Notes: generated from the letters alone by a model not told the origin. A stretch of DNA of 64,000 bases from Kitasatospora paranensis (GCF_039544005.1 NZ_BAABKV010000001.1:3720001-3784000); one strand, 5' to 3'; positions 47,298 through 57,599 are shown, counted from the first letter of the stretch. A program made the numbers and translations.

Positions 47298-50200
47298 TCA
47301 GCCGCTGACGAACTTGGCGGCGAGCTGCGGCGTGGAGACGAGGCTGACGCCGCTCAGCCGGGCGAGGACCCGCCCGCCGCGGCCCACCGCGGTGACGGTG
47401 AGGCCGGCCGACGTCCCGTTCACCGAGGCGGGTTCGACCACGGCGAGGAAGGTCTCGCCGCTCTCCGGCGCCCGATGCAGCTCGGCCCGGGCGACGGACA
47501 GCGGCAGGCTCGCGGTCGAGCGGAAGAGCCGCATCCACACCAGGCCCGCCTGCAGCAGCAGGTCGGTGGTGCCGGGCCGGTAGAGCCGACCCTCGTACGC
47601 GCCCGCGGCGGTGGGCGGTTCGGTGAGCGCGCACTCCAGGACGAACCGGCTCTCGTCCTCGGCGAGGACGCGTCGCACCCCCTGCAGCGCGGCGCCGTGG
47701 AAGAGCGTGCCGTCGGCGTAGAGGCCGCTCGCGTCGCGGCCGCCGCCCGCGGCGGGCAGGCCCGCCAGGACGGGGTGGTTCAGCTCCGACGCCGGATCGG
47801 CGCCGAGCACGACGGTCGCCGCGTAGTGCGGGCGGACGGCACCGTCCGCGGCGACCGAGCGGATCACCACCTCGGTGGTGGCCCGGTCGCCGGCCGGGGT
47901 GGCCGCCAACTGCAGCCGCTCGGGCCGGGCGTCGTCGAAGAGCAGCCCCTTGTGCACGGCGAAGTCCCGCACCTGGCGGACGGTCCCACCGCTGAGGCGC
48001 TCCACCGCGCCGACCGCCCAGCCGAGCGCCAGCGCGGCCGGCAGCACCGGGACCCCGCCGATCACGTGGTCGGCGACGATCGGCTCGCCGGCCAGCGGCG
48101 CCACCTCACGCTCCAGCACCGAGACGGCCTGCGGCACGGACGGCGTGCGCACCGACAGCGGCGTCGTCGGCCCGAGCACGGTCACCGTGTCGTGGCCGCG
48201 CCCGGCCGCGAACTGGCCGGTGAACAGCGCCGCTCCGGTCTCCACCGGGATCAGCGTGATCCCGCGCTCCTGGAACACCGCCTTGATCTGCGGCGACACC
48301 ATCCCGCTGTCCCAGGCGCCCCAGTTGAGCGAGGTGACCCGGGCCTGCGGGTGCCGGCGCTTGAACGAGCTCGCCCAGGCGTTCAGCACCTCGTTGGCCA
48401 TCGCGTAGTCCGACTGCCCCTGGTTGCCGAAGAACCCGGCCACCGAGGAGAACAGCACCACGTGCCGCAGCTGCTCCGGAGACAGCGCCTCCACGACCGC
48501 CCGCAGACCGCCCAGCTTCGGGGCGAACACCCGCTCGACCTCCGACGCCCGCTTGCCCGCGATCAGCTGGTCGGCCAGCACTCCGGCCCCGTGCACCAGA
48601 CCGGTGACCCGGCCCGCGTACGGCGCGAGCGCGGCGGCCGTCGCCGCGGCATCCGTGATGTCGACGGCCAGGTACTCGGCCCGGGAGCCGGCGGCCTGCA
48701 GCCGCGCCAGCGTGTCCCGGACCTCCCGCTCGCCGACGACACCCTGGTAGAGCTGCTCCACCCGCTTCGGGGTGGGCTTCTCGCCCGCCGCCTTCAGGTG
48801 CGCGACCGCCGCGGCCTTGAGCTCCGCCGCGCCGCTCACCCCGGCCGCCCAGGCCGGCTCCTCGCCGAGCGCCGTCCGGCCGAGCAGCAGCAGGCCCGGA
48901 CGGTGCGCAGCGGCCAGGTCGGTCACGCAACGGGCCGTGATGCCGCGCCCGCCGCCGGTGACCACCAGCAGGTCGTCGGAACCGAGTTCGGGCACCGCCC
49001 GGTCGGTGGCGGCCGCAGGACCGGTCGGCACGTCGCCCAGGGTCAGCGCGACCCGGCGCCTGCCGTCGAGGCCCACCTGGACGGGCTCCGGGACGGCGTC
49101 GTGGATCTCCGTGATCAGCAGGTCGGCGGCGGCCCGGTCGGCCACCGTGGGCGCCAGGTCGACGGCCCGGCAGAAGAGTTCGGGGCCTCCACGGCCAGGG
49201 TCTTCACGAGACCGCCGTAGCCGCCGGAGGGCACCAGCTCCTCGGCCACCCCGGTCAGACCGAAGGCGCCGTCCAGCCGGGTGACGGTGACGAAACCGGC
49301 CCGTCCGGCCGCGGCGGCCCGGGTCAGCGGCTCCACCAGGTGCTTGGCGACGAGCAGCGCGTGCCCGAGCCGGCGCACCCCGTCCGCCCAGTCGGTGTCG
49401 GCCCGGGTCGCGAAGGTGACGGCCAGCGCGAGCGGCCGGTCGAGGATCTGCTCGGCGCGTTCGGCCAGTTCGGTCACGCCCCAGCCGGTGAGCGCGAAGT
49501 CCTCGGTGCCCTCGACGGTACGGCTGACGGACGGCAGCCGCAGCACCCGCACCTGCCAGCCGCGCGCCACCAGGCGCCCGGCGACCAGCGGCACCAGTGC
49601 GCCGCCGTCGTCCACCAGCAGGGCGCCGGACCCGGCCGGGTAGGCGTCCACCAGCACGTCGGGCAGCGGGAGTTCGGCGAGTGCCGCCTGGGCCCGGCCG
49701 ATCGCGCCGACCGTCGGCGCGGGCTCCGTACGCGGCGCCGGCTCGGTCCGCGGCGCGGCGACGGGGGTGGCGACAGCCGCGGCGGGGGCGGCCGGCGCGA
49801 CGGCCGTGCCAGCGCCTCCGCCCGTTCCCGTCATGAAGTCGACGATCTGCCCGAGCGTGCGCAGCTCACCCAACTGCTCCGGCCCCACCGGCACATCACT
49901 GGGGAACTGCTCCGACAGCACACCCAGGATCTCGACCCGCTTGATCGAATCGATCCCCAGATCCGCCTCGACATCCATGCCCAACTCGAGCATCTCCGCC
50001 GGATACCCCGTCTTCTGCGCCACCACCGCCAACAACGCAGCAGCAACCGCCTCCCCACTCACCACCGCACCACCGGCAACCGGCCCAGCCGGAACAGACG
50101 CAGGAGCGGCAGCCGGAGCCGGGGCCGGGCCGGCCACCCCCACCATGAAGTCGACGATCTGCCCGAGCGTGCGCAGCTCACCCAACTGCTCGGGCCCCAC

Positions 50201-53200
50201 CGGCACATCACTGGGGAACTGCTCCGACAGCACACCCAGGATCTCGACCCGCTTGATCGAATCGATCCCCAGATCCGCCTCGACATCCATGCCCAACTCG
50301 AGCATCTCCGCCGGATACCCCGTCTTCTGCGCCACCACCGCCAACAACGCAGCAGCAACCGCCTCCCCACTCACCACCGCACCACCGGCAACCGGCCCAG
50401 CCGGAACAGACGCAGGAGCGGCAGCCGGAGCCGGGGCCGGTACGGGCGGGGCGGTCGGCAGCGCCGGCAGCGGCGCCGCCTCGGCAATCGGTACGGGCGC
50501 AGCTACGGGTGCCGGTACGGGCGCGGGCACCGGCAGGGGCGCCGGCACCGCCGCGGTTGCGGGCGCAGCGGCGACCGCTGCCGGTGCCGTGCCGGCGGTG
50601 CCGCCGCCCAGTTCCAGTGCGGCGAGGTCGCGCAGGATCTCGTTGGCCCGCAGGTGGGTCCGGCCGATCGCCAGGCCGTGCTCCTTCACCGCGGTGACGC
50701 CGGCGAGGACCTCGTCGACACGGCCCTGATCCGCGGCGTTCTCCAGCAGGCCGGTGAGCCGCTGGGCGCTCTGCAGCTGGCCGTTGAGGTAGTCGTCGTG
50801 CAGCGCGAGGTGGTCGGCGATGAGTTCGGGCAGCCGGTCGGCAGCGGCACCGGCGGCGGGGTCGTGGTCCACGGGTTCGTTCTCCTGAACGACGGGCCCC
50901 GAGGGCGGGGCGGCGGTCACCGCGACGACGGGCACCGCGGACACGGGCGCGGGCACGGACGCGGGCACCGCCACGGGCATGACGGCGGCGGCGGGCTGGG
51001 CTGCGGGGCGGGCGGGCGGCACGATCACGGGCGCGGCCGTGGCCGTGGCCGCGGGCACCCGGTAGCCGTGTTCCAGCGCCTCCCGGTAGGCGGCCTTCCG
51101 GGCCTCCGGGACGTGGTTGATGCCGTTGAGCATGACGGTCATGCCCTTGCCCGGTTCGGTCGGCGCGACGGGCGCGACGTAGCGGTCGGCGACCGCCAGG
51201 GGGACGCCGAGGACGGCGAGCCGGGCGACGGCGCGCTTGAGGGTGAGGTCGGCGTCGGCGCCCGGTCCGCCGTCGAGGCGCACCGCGTGGTGCGGGCGGT
51301 CGCCGAGAATGCGCCCGACGAGCTGGGTGAGGACGCCCTTGGGTCCGAATTCGACGAACGTCCGGAAGCCGGCCGCGTACATCTCCTCGACCCGGTCGGC
51401 GAAGTGCACCGGGTTGACGAGCTGTTCGGCGAGCAGGGCGGCGTTGGCGGCCGGATCGGCGCCGTACGTGCCACTGGGGGTGTTGGCGAAGACGGGCCGG
51501 GCGGGCGGGCCGACCTCCACCGTGTCGACGGCGCGGCGGAATGCCTCGACGGCGTGGGCGACGAACGGCGTGTGGAAGGCCGCGGAGACGGGCAGCCGGC
51601 CGGCCCGCACCCCGGCGTCGGCCGCCGCGGCGACCAGCCGCTCGACGGCGTCGGTGGGGCCGCCGAGCACGGTCTGGTCGGCGGCGTTGCGGTTGCAGAC
51701 CACCAGCTCCGGGTGCTGGGCGAGGAGGGCGGCGACGACACTCCGGTCGCCCGTGACGGCGGCCATCGCGCCGGCGTCGAAGCCGGGGTCGGCGGGCGGT
51801 GCCATGGCCGCGCCGCGGGCCCGGGCGAGCGCGAAGTACGCGTCGTCGGTGAGCGCCCCCGCGGCCCAGAGGGCGGTCAACTCGCCGAAGCTGTGGCCGA
51901 GGTGGCCGTCGGCGGCGAAGCCGAGCTCGGTCAGGTACCGGTGCTGGCCCGCGGCGAGGGCGCCGATCGCGGGCTGCGCGTACTCGGTGCGGCGCAGCGA
52001 CTCCTCCTGCGCCTGCCGGCCCGCCGCCGAGAACGCGGGGGCCGGGAAGGCGATCCGGGAGAGCGGCTCGGTGCCGCCGAACTCCCGGTTGGCCCGGTCG
52101 AAGGCGGCGCGCAGCGGGGGCAGCGCGAGCACGGCCCGGTGGCCGGGGTTGACGTACTGGCTGCCCTGTCCGGCGTAGAGGGCGCCGAGCTTGCCGAGGT
52201 CGGCGGCCTCTCGGCGGTACCAGAGGCCGCGGGGGTGGGCCCACTCGGCGGCGTCCGGCGTGCCACGGAGCTCCTGGGCGGCGAGGGTGCGCAGTTCGGC
52301 GAGTTCGGCGTCGTCGCGGGCGGCGAGGGCGAGCCGGGCGTGTCCGGCGGGGGCCGGCCCGGCCGAGGCGGGGGCGCCGTCGGCAAGCAGGGCGGCGAGG
52401 GCGGCCGGGGCGGGGGCGTGCCACAGGTGCACCCTGGCGACGGGGAACATCACCTGGAGGTCGTCGCCGTCGCCGTGCTCCTCCAGGACGAAGTGGAAGT
52501 TGGTGCCGCCGAAGCCGAAGGAGGAGATCGCGGCGCGGCGTTCGGCGCGGCGCGGGTCCTTGATCCAGGGACGGCTCTCGGTGTTGACGTAGAACGGGCC
52601 GGTGGCGAAGTCGATGGCGGGGTTGGGCTCGTCGACGTTGATGGTGGGCGGCAGCACCTTGTGGTGCAGGGCGAGCGCCAGCTTGATCATGCCGGCGGCG
52701 CCGGCCGCCGCCTTGGTGTGCCCGATCTGGGATTTCACGCTGCCGACGGCGGCGTACTGCCGCTCGCCGGTGGTCTCGGCGACGACGGCGGCGAGCGCGG
52801 AGAGTTCGGTGGCGTCGCCGACGGCCGTGCCGGTGCCGTGCGCCTCGAAGAGCTCGACGCTGTCGGGGGTGCAGCGGGCGTCCTCGTACGCGCGGCGCAG
52901 GGCGACCATCTGGCCCTCCTTGCGCGGGGCGTAGATGGACTTGAAGCGGCCGTCGCTGGAGGAGCCGATGCCGCGGATCACGGCGTAGACGTCGTTGCCG
53001 TCGCGTTCGGCGTCGGCGAGGCGGCGCAGGGCGAACATGCCGATGCCCTCGCCGATGAGGGTGCCGTCGGCGTCCTTGTCGAACGGGCGGATGCGGCCGA
53101 CCTTGGAGAAGGCCGGGGTCTTGCTGAAGCAGAGGTACATGAAGATCGTGTTCTCGGCGTCGCAGCCACCGGCGATCATGGTGTCGGCGCGGTGTTCGAG

Positions 53201-53908
53201 GAGTTCGCTCACGGCGGCCTTGGTGGCGGCGAGCGAGCTGGCGCAGGCCGCGTCGATCGTCATGTTGGTGCCGCCGAGGTCGAGCCGGTTGGCGATGCGG
53301 CCGGCCACGACGTTGCCGAGCATGCCGGGGAAGGAGTTCTCCTCCCAGGGGGCGAAGGCGAGCTTGAACTTCTCGGCGATCTCCTCGGCGTCACGGTCGC
53401 TGAGGCCGCAGCTGCGCACGACCTCCTTGAGCACGGGGGTCTGCAGGCGGGCGGAGAGCGGCTGGGTGAGCTGGTTGGCGCCGGTGATGCCGAGGATGAC
53501 GCCGGTGCGGTCGGGCCGGTACCAGTCCCGGTCGGCACCGGAGTTGCGGAGCACGTCGCGGGCGACGACCAGGCTGAGCAGCTGGAGGACGTCGGTGACC
53601 TCCAGCGTGGTGGGCGGGAGGCCGAACTCCATCGGGTTGAACGCCACCGGCGGGATGAAGCCGCCGCGTCTGGCGTAGGTCTTATCGGGTGCGGACGGGT
53701 CCGGGTCGTAGTGTTCCGTGACGTCCCAGTGGGTGCTCGGCACGTCCTCGATGCAGTCGGCGGCGGCCATCACATTGCCCCAGAACTCCCGCAGGTCACG
53801 GGACTTGGGGAAGAGCGCGGAGAGGCCGACGATGGCGACGGGTTCGTCCGCAAGACGGTGGCCGATCTCCGCGTCGGTCATGGGGCTGGTGGGCTTCGAG
53901 GTGTTCAC
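47298..53908 (-). CDS. pfaA: PfaA-like synthase: KS-MAT-ACP-ACP-KR-hotdog (frame break before KR)
   Basis: About 2203 residues. KS 20-460 with active Cys in DAACASS (near 222), His motifs EAHGTGTAVGD and GHTKAAAG. Malonyl-ACP acyltransferase with LGHSFGE near 672. Helical linker 1000-1130, then two ACPs with LGIDSIKR (Ser about 1217 and 1321). KR domain with VTGGGRGITA near 1650 and catalytic Tyr in SDYAMAN near 1835. C-terminal hotdog/dehydratase-like domain with ADHVIGGVPVLPAA near 1948. GTG 53906-53908 is chosen over ATG 53881. One base is missing in G4 at 49182-49185, and restoring it joins VEAP to ELFCRAVDLAP. First synthase gene of the operon. Confidence 0.92.
49834..50440 (-). repeat. 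Tandem ACP-encoding repeat, period 312 bases
   Basis: Two copies of about 295 bases (49834-50128 and 50146-50440) are identical by eye except one base (C/G in the CTCCGG versus CTCGGG context). Each encodes one acyl carrier protein plus the Pro/Ala linker, 104 codons. Codon use inside the repeat (TTG, GAT, GTT, TAT) is less GC-biased than in the flanking KS-MAT and KR parts. Confidence 0.95.
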
Positions 53909-53986
53909 GGCAGGGCTCTCTCGGTGTCGGAGGGCCGGGTCCCGGGCCTGGTTCGGGCAGCCGGGGCCCGTCATGTCGGGCCTGCG

Positions 53987-54882
53987 TCAGACCTTCGTTG
54001 CGTGGGCCGGGTGCGGCACCCCGGCGGGACGGACCAGGCCGGCGATCACGGCGGCGGCGTCCGGCCGGCTGAGCATCGTGTAGTGGTCGCCGGGGCTGCG
54101 GTGGAGTTCCAGGCCGTGCGGCGCGAGCGGTCCCCAGCCGAGGGTGGGGTCGCCGGGGACGAGGCTGCGGTCGGCCGTGACGAGCACCAGCGGCAGGCCG
54201 GTGGGCCGGGGGTGTAGGGCGCGGTCAGCCGGTTGTTGCGCAGCAGGCCGTCCACGTAGGTGTCGTAGAGCTTGCGCAGGCCCGGCGGCGAGGTGTCGGC
54301 GGGCAGGGCCCCGCTCGCGGCGGCGGCGGCGAGGACGAGGCGCAGGCCGTCCGTCACCCCGCGGCCGGCGAGGCGGCCGGCGTCGACCTCGACCGGCCGG
54401 CCCCGCTTGGCGCCGAGGTACATCGCGAACCAGCCGAGCAGCAGCGATGGTTCGAGGGCGTCGTCGGGCTGCTGGTACTCCGCCGTGGGCGCGATGCTGT
54501 CGAGCAGGACCAGCCGGTGCGGCCGGAGGCGGGGCGGCTGGAGCTCCGCCATCGCCTGGGCGACCACGCCGCCGAACGACCAGCCGGCCAGGGTGTACGG
54601 GCCGCCGTCGTGCAGCCTGGCGTGCTCGTCGGCGAGGCGCTCGGCCAGCGCCTCGACGGTGGTGGCGGCGCGGCCGCCGGTGAGGGCGGCCTCCCCGTAC
54701 TCGGGCAGGCCCGAGAGGTCGAGGACGGTCAGGCCGACGCCGTCCGGCAGCGCGTCGGCCAGGGCGCGGTGGACGCCGGCCGCGAGCGCCCCGGGGTGGA
54801 CCAGGTGGACGGTGCCCCGGCCGGCGGCGGGCCGGGCCAGGTGGTGGACGAGCGCCGGGCCGACGTCACGCCGAGGCCGCAT
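53987..54882 (-). CDS. Alpha/beta-hydrolase thioesterase (frame break near C-terminus)
   Basis: Type II/TE-domain-like thioesterase, about 298 residues. The nucleophile motif is LAGWSFGGVVAQ near residue 98, and the catalytic His is in SPGDHYTML near the C-terminus. ATG 54880-54882, overlapping the end of the ACP gene by 17 bases, which suggests coupled translation. The frame breaks in the G5 run 54208-54212. Restoration joins TAPYTP to RPTGLPLVLVTADRSLVPGD and recovers the His. It may hydrolyse the finished chain off the synthase or clear mis-primed ACPs. It substitutes for the absent acyltransferase offloading domain in this cluster. Confidence 0.87.
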
Positions 54883-55147
54883 GCGGATCCCCTGCCCGGG
54901 TGGCGGACTCCTCGGCGATGTACTCGGCGAGGTCCTTGATGCTGGGGTGGTACCAGAGGGTGGTCGTCCCGAGCTCGAAGCCGAGCCAGTTCTCCATCTC
55001 GCCGGCGAGGATGAGGGCTTCGGTCGAGTCGAGGTCGAGCTCGTCGAAGTACTGGTCCGGCGGCACGTCCTCGGCCGGCACTCCGAGCCGGTGGGCGATC
55101 TTCTCGATCAGCCACTGCTGGGCCTCAGCTGCGGTCACGACAGGCAC
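54866..55147 (-). CDS. Free-standing acyl carrier protein
   Basis: 93 residues from GTG 55145-55147 with AAGGA six bases upstream, and an open frame extends further upstream but is not coding. The phosphopantetheine Ser is in ELDLDSTEALI near residue 42, within a four-helix ACP pattern. Unlike the tandem ACPs of the PfaA-like protein (LGIDSIKR), it is of the general polyketide/discrete ACP type. It is the first gene of the operon and overlaps the thioesterase gene, so it may load a starter, carry the chain to the flavin dehydrogenases, or pass the product to the thioesterase. Confidence 0.85.
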   Translation of the reverse strand: MPVVTAAEAQQWLIEKIAHRLGVPAEDVPPDQYFDELDLDSTEALILAGEMENWLGFELGTTTLWYHPSIKDLAEYIAEESATRAGDPHAASA

Positions 55148-55848
55148 AGTCGGTCCTTCCCACGGTGCATTGACATTCGTCCTGGCAGAACATTTTTCCG
55201 GGCAGCCGTCGGCAAAGCAGCGGCAAAGCCGCGCCGACGGGGCGAGGGCGCCGAATGGCGCCGCGCCGCAGTGCGGCAGGGCGGCCGATCCGGCCGGGTG
55301 TGCGAGGGAGCGGGATGCCGACGACCGGCAGCAGATGGCTCTGACCTGCTGGAACACCGGCAGGCGATGTCTCGGTCGCGACGGAGGGATAATGACGACG
55401 GCGGGATCGGTGGCGGACGACCCGCACCTCCCGAATCAGGACCGTACGCGAGTGCTAATCAGCCGTGCAACCAACTCCGCACAAATAAACGCGCCCGCAA
55501 TGCCGGAGAAATGTACCGACCGGACGGAATATCCGGGAAACCGGGGAACGCACCGGTAATGCGCGAATACCGGCGGCTGCTGATTCGAATACGTACGCGC
55601 CTTACCGCCGTTGGCCTGCGCGCCGCTCAGGGCCGCCGGGGCGCCGGCCGCCGTATGGTTCAGCCTTCAACTGCGTCTTGCCGCACGGTCCGGCGTTTGG
55701 CTATGGTCACGTCAGAGCACCCGGGGGCCGCCCCCGGACGCGCTCTCCCCACTCCTGCGCGACCACGGAACGAAGGCCGGCGTGTCCACGCACCAGCGCA
55801 GCACCACCCGCCCCCGCAGACCCTCCGTCACCTGCGGCAGGCACACGA
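55148..55848. other. Upstream region of the synthase operon, no firm gene
   Basis: About 700 bases between the hadB-like terminator and the ACP gene. It is visibly less GC-rich than its surroundings at 55430-55600 (runs such as CAAATAAACG). The operon promoter must lie here or in the ACP leader, but no single -35/-10 pair stands out. A 55-codon frame on the plus strand (ATG 55392, TAA 55557-55559) has GGAGGG four bases upstream. Its product resembles nothing recognisable. Confidence 0.5.
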
Positions 55849-55882
55849 AAGGGCGGGCCCGCCATCCGGCGGACCCGCCCTT
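55849..55882 (-). terminator. Terminator after the hadB-like gene
   Basis: Arms AAGGGCGGGCCCGCC and GGCGGACCCGCCCTT with loop ATCC (one mismatch), followed by TTTCG on the minus strand, 14 bases past the stop. It separates hadAB transcription from the lipid cluster. Confidence 0.8.
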
Positions 55883-55895
55883 CGAAGCTCGTCGC

Positions 55896-56318
55896 TCAGG
55901 CCAGCTGCACCACGGCGCGCGACATGCCGAGCACCTTCTGGCCGCCGTTGGTGGCCAGAAGGTCGACCCGCACCCGGCGGCCGTCCAGCAGGGCGGCCAC
56001 CTTCGCCGACACCTCGACCACCGCGCCGACACCGTCGTTCGGCACCGGGACGGGCCGGGTGAAGCGCACGCCGTACTCGACCACCGCGGCCGGGTCGCCG
56101 ACCCAGTCGGTGACGACCCGGATGGCCTCGGCCATGGTGAACATGCCGTGCGCGATGACGTCCGGCAGGCCCACCTCCAGGGCGAACTTCTCGTTCCAGT
56201 GGATCGGGTTGAAGTCGCCGGAGGCGCCCGCGTACTGCACCAGCGTGGCGCGCGTCACGGGGAAGGACTGCGCCGGCAGCTCGGTGCCGACCTCGACCTC
56301 GTCGAAGCTGATCGCCAT
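55896..56318 (-). CDS. hadB: MaoC-type (R)-hydratase, HadB-like
   Basis: 140-residue single-hotdog 3-hydroxyacyl-thioester dehydratase subunit. The hydratase signature is YAGASGDFNPIHWNEKFA with catalytic Asp and His. ATG 56316-56318 with GGAGTG about six bases upstream. In mycobacteria HadB is the catalytic partner of HadA in the FAS-II elongation dehydratase. In streptomycetes this rpmG-linked pair is conserved, but its substrate is less clear. It starts five bases after the restored stop of the HadA-like gene. Confidence 0.88.
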   Translation of the reverse strand: MAISFDEVEVGTELPAQSFPVTRATLVQYAGASGDFNPIHWNEKFALEVGLPDVIAHGMFTMAEAIRVVTDWVGDPAAVVEYGVRFTRPVPVPNDGVGAVVEVSAKVAALLDGRRVRVDLLATNGGQKVLGMSRAVVQLA

Positions 56319-56323
56319 CGGTG

Positions 56324-56781
56324 TCACTCCCCGCCTCGTCGGCCGCCCGCGCGACCAGCGTCATGACCGACGTCACCACGTGCTCGCCGCTCTCGTCCTC
56401 GACCTCGCCCCGTACGGACAGCACGTCGTTGCCGGCCAGCGACTTGATGGAGTCGATGGTCACCGTGACGGTCAGCCGGTCGCCGGCCCCGACCGGGCGG
56501 CTGTAGGCGAACTTCTGGTCTCCGTGCACCACCCGGCTGTAGTCCAGGCCCAGCTCCGGGTCGGTGACGACCTGTGCGGCGGCCGCGTACGTCAGCACGA
56601 ACGGGAAGGTCGGCGGCGCGATCACGTCCGGGTGCCCGAGCGCCTTGGCGGCCTCCGGGTCGGTGTACGCCGGATTGATGTCACCGACGGCGGCCGCGAA
56701 CTCGCGGATCTTCTCCCGGCCGACCTCGTAGGGCGCAGTGGGCGGGTACGTCCGCCCGATGAAGGAGGGGTCGAGCGGCAT
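56324..56781 (-). CDS. hadA: HadA-like hotdog dehydratase subunit (UPF0336/FAS1-like; stop restored)
   Basis: About 152 residues, N-terminal FAS1-like dehydratase domain (GRTYPPTAPYEVGREKIREF, INPAYTDPEAAKALGHPDV). It lacks the catalytic Asp-His of HadB and so fits the substrate-holding subunit. ATG 56779-56781 with AGAGGAG seven bases upstream. As written the frame runs through the expected stop. Adding one base to the C4 run 56329-56332 yields a TGA at 56324-56326, giving the normal family length. Together with hadB it lies between rpmG and the lipid cluster, as in the streptomycete rpmG-hadA-hadB order. Confidence 0.88.
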
Positions 56782-56818
56782 GGGCAACTCCTCTGATCAA
56801 CCGTCAGGATGCAGAAAT

Positions 56819-56858
56819 GACTCCAGGCCGCGCCCCGGAGGGGGAGCGGCCTGGAGTC
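56819..56858 (-). terminator. Hairpin after rpmG
   Basis: Arms GACTCCAGGCCGC and GCGGCCTGGAGTC, starting 9 bases past the rpmG stop, followed by ATTTCT on the minus strand. It probably limits read-through into hadA. Confidence 0.7.
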
Positions 56859-56867
56859 GAGGCAAAG

Positions 56868-57032
56868 TCAGCGGGTCTCGCGGTGCGCCGTGTGAGAGTT
56901 GCAACGCGGGCAGTGCTTCTTCATCTCAAGACGGTCCGGGTCGTTACGCCGGTTCTTCTTGGTGATGTAGTTCCGCTCCTTGCACTCCACGCAGGCCAGC
57001 GTGATCTTCGGGCGGACGTCAGTGGCAGCCAC
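56868..57032 (-). CDS. rpmG: 50S ribosomal protein L33, zinc-binding form
   Basis: 54 residues from GTG 57030-57032 ([20 protein letters not shown]) with GGAAGG about eight bases upstream. An in-frame ATG slightly upstream is ignored. Both zinc pairs are present, CVEC and CPRC, so it is the zinc-containing (C+) type. Streptomycetes carry several L33 paralogues. This one is in the conserved tRNA-rpmG-hadAB neighbourhood. Confidence 0.95.
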   Translation of the reverse strand: MAATDVRPKITLACVECKERNYITKKNRRNDPDRLEMKKHCPRCNSHTAHRETR

Positions 57033-57117
57033 GGGAGTGCCTTCCTGGGACAACGAATAAGAACACAGACAAGTGTAGCCGATCGGGAGTTCGAGACCCC
57101 CGATCGACTACGCGGGG

Positions 57118-57190
57118 TAGCGGTGACCGGACTTGAACCGGTGACACAGCGATTATGAGCCGCTTGCTCTACCAACTGAGCTACACCGCT
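57118..57190 (-). tRNA. tRNA-Met (elongator, CAT anticodon)
   Basis: 73 nt. Acceptor AGCGGTG/CACCGCT with discriminator A, anticodon loop CTCATAA, T-loop GGTTCAAGTCC. The acceptor starts with A-U, unlike initiator tRNA, and the anticodon stem lacks the GGG/CCC of initiators, so this is elongator tRNA-Met. CCA is not encoded. Confidence 0.9.
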
Positions 57191-57230
57191 TTGATGATCG
57201 ACATCCGCCGGGGCGGAGGACTTTCACCAG

Positions 57231-57303
57231 AGCCCCCATGCGGAATCGAACCGCAGACCTTCTCCTTACCATGGAGACGCTCTACCGACTGAGCTATAGG
57301 GGC
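57231..57303 (-). tRNA. tRNA-Thr (GGT anticodon)
   Basis: 73 nt. Acceptor GCCCCTA with TGGGGGC, discriminator U, anticodon stem TCTCC/GGAGA enclosing ATGGTAA, T-loop GGTTCGATTCC. Encoded 40 bases upstream of tRNA-Met. Confidence 0.93.
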
Positions 57304-57314
57304 GAACGAGGAAG

Positions 57315-57343
57315 AGATTACACGGTTCCCGGCCAGAGGTGAA
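57315..57343 (-). promoter_or_regulatory. Promoter of the tRNA-Thr-tRNA-Met-rpmG unit
   Basis: Minus-strand -35 TTCACC (57338-57343) and -10 TAATCT (57315-57320), 17 bases apart. The expected start point lies about 5 bases ahead of the tRNA-Thr 5' end. Confidence 0.65.
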
Positions 57344-57599
57344 ATCCGTATCCGGCGGGCAAGTCCCCAGGTCGGCGGGGCGCACGGATGCTTCCTGGAC
57401 GTACGGCCGTTCGACGCGGCGCGCATCCCGGGCGGCCCGGCCGACACGGCTTCAGCCCGCCTCCGGGCCCACCGCCCGCCCGCACCCTAGGCTCGACCAG
57501 CGGCGATCCTGCGGCCGACCGGCTCACCACCGGGCGGGCTGCCGGACGCCGGGCCGGGGACCGCAGGCAGGGGTCCACCAGACAGGGAGGAGCGTGCCG

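Noticed and set aside
55392..55559. 55-codon plus-strand frame with a good ribosome site upstream of the ACP gene
   Set aside because: Too short and without recognisable features to list as a gene. Mentioned only as part of the upstream region.
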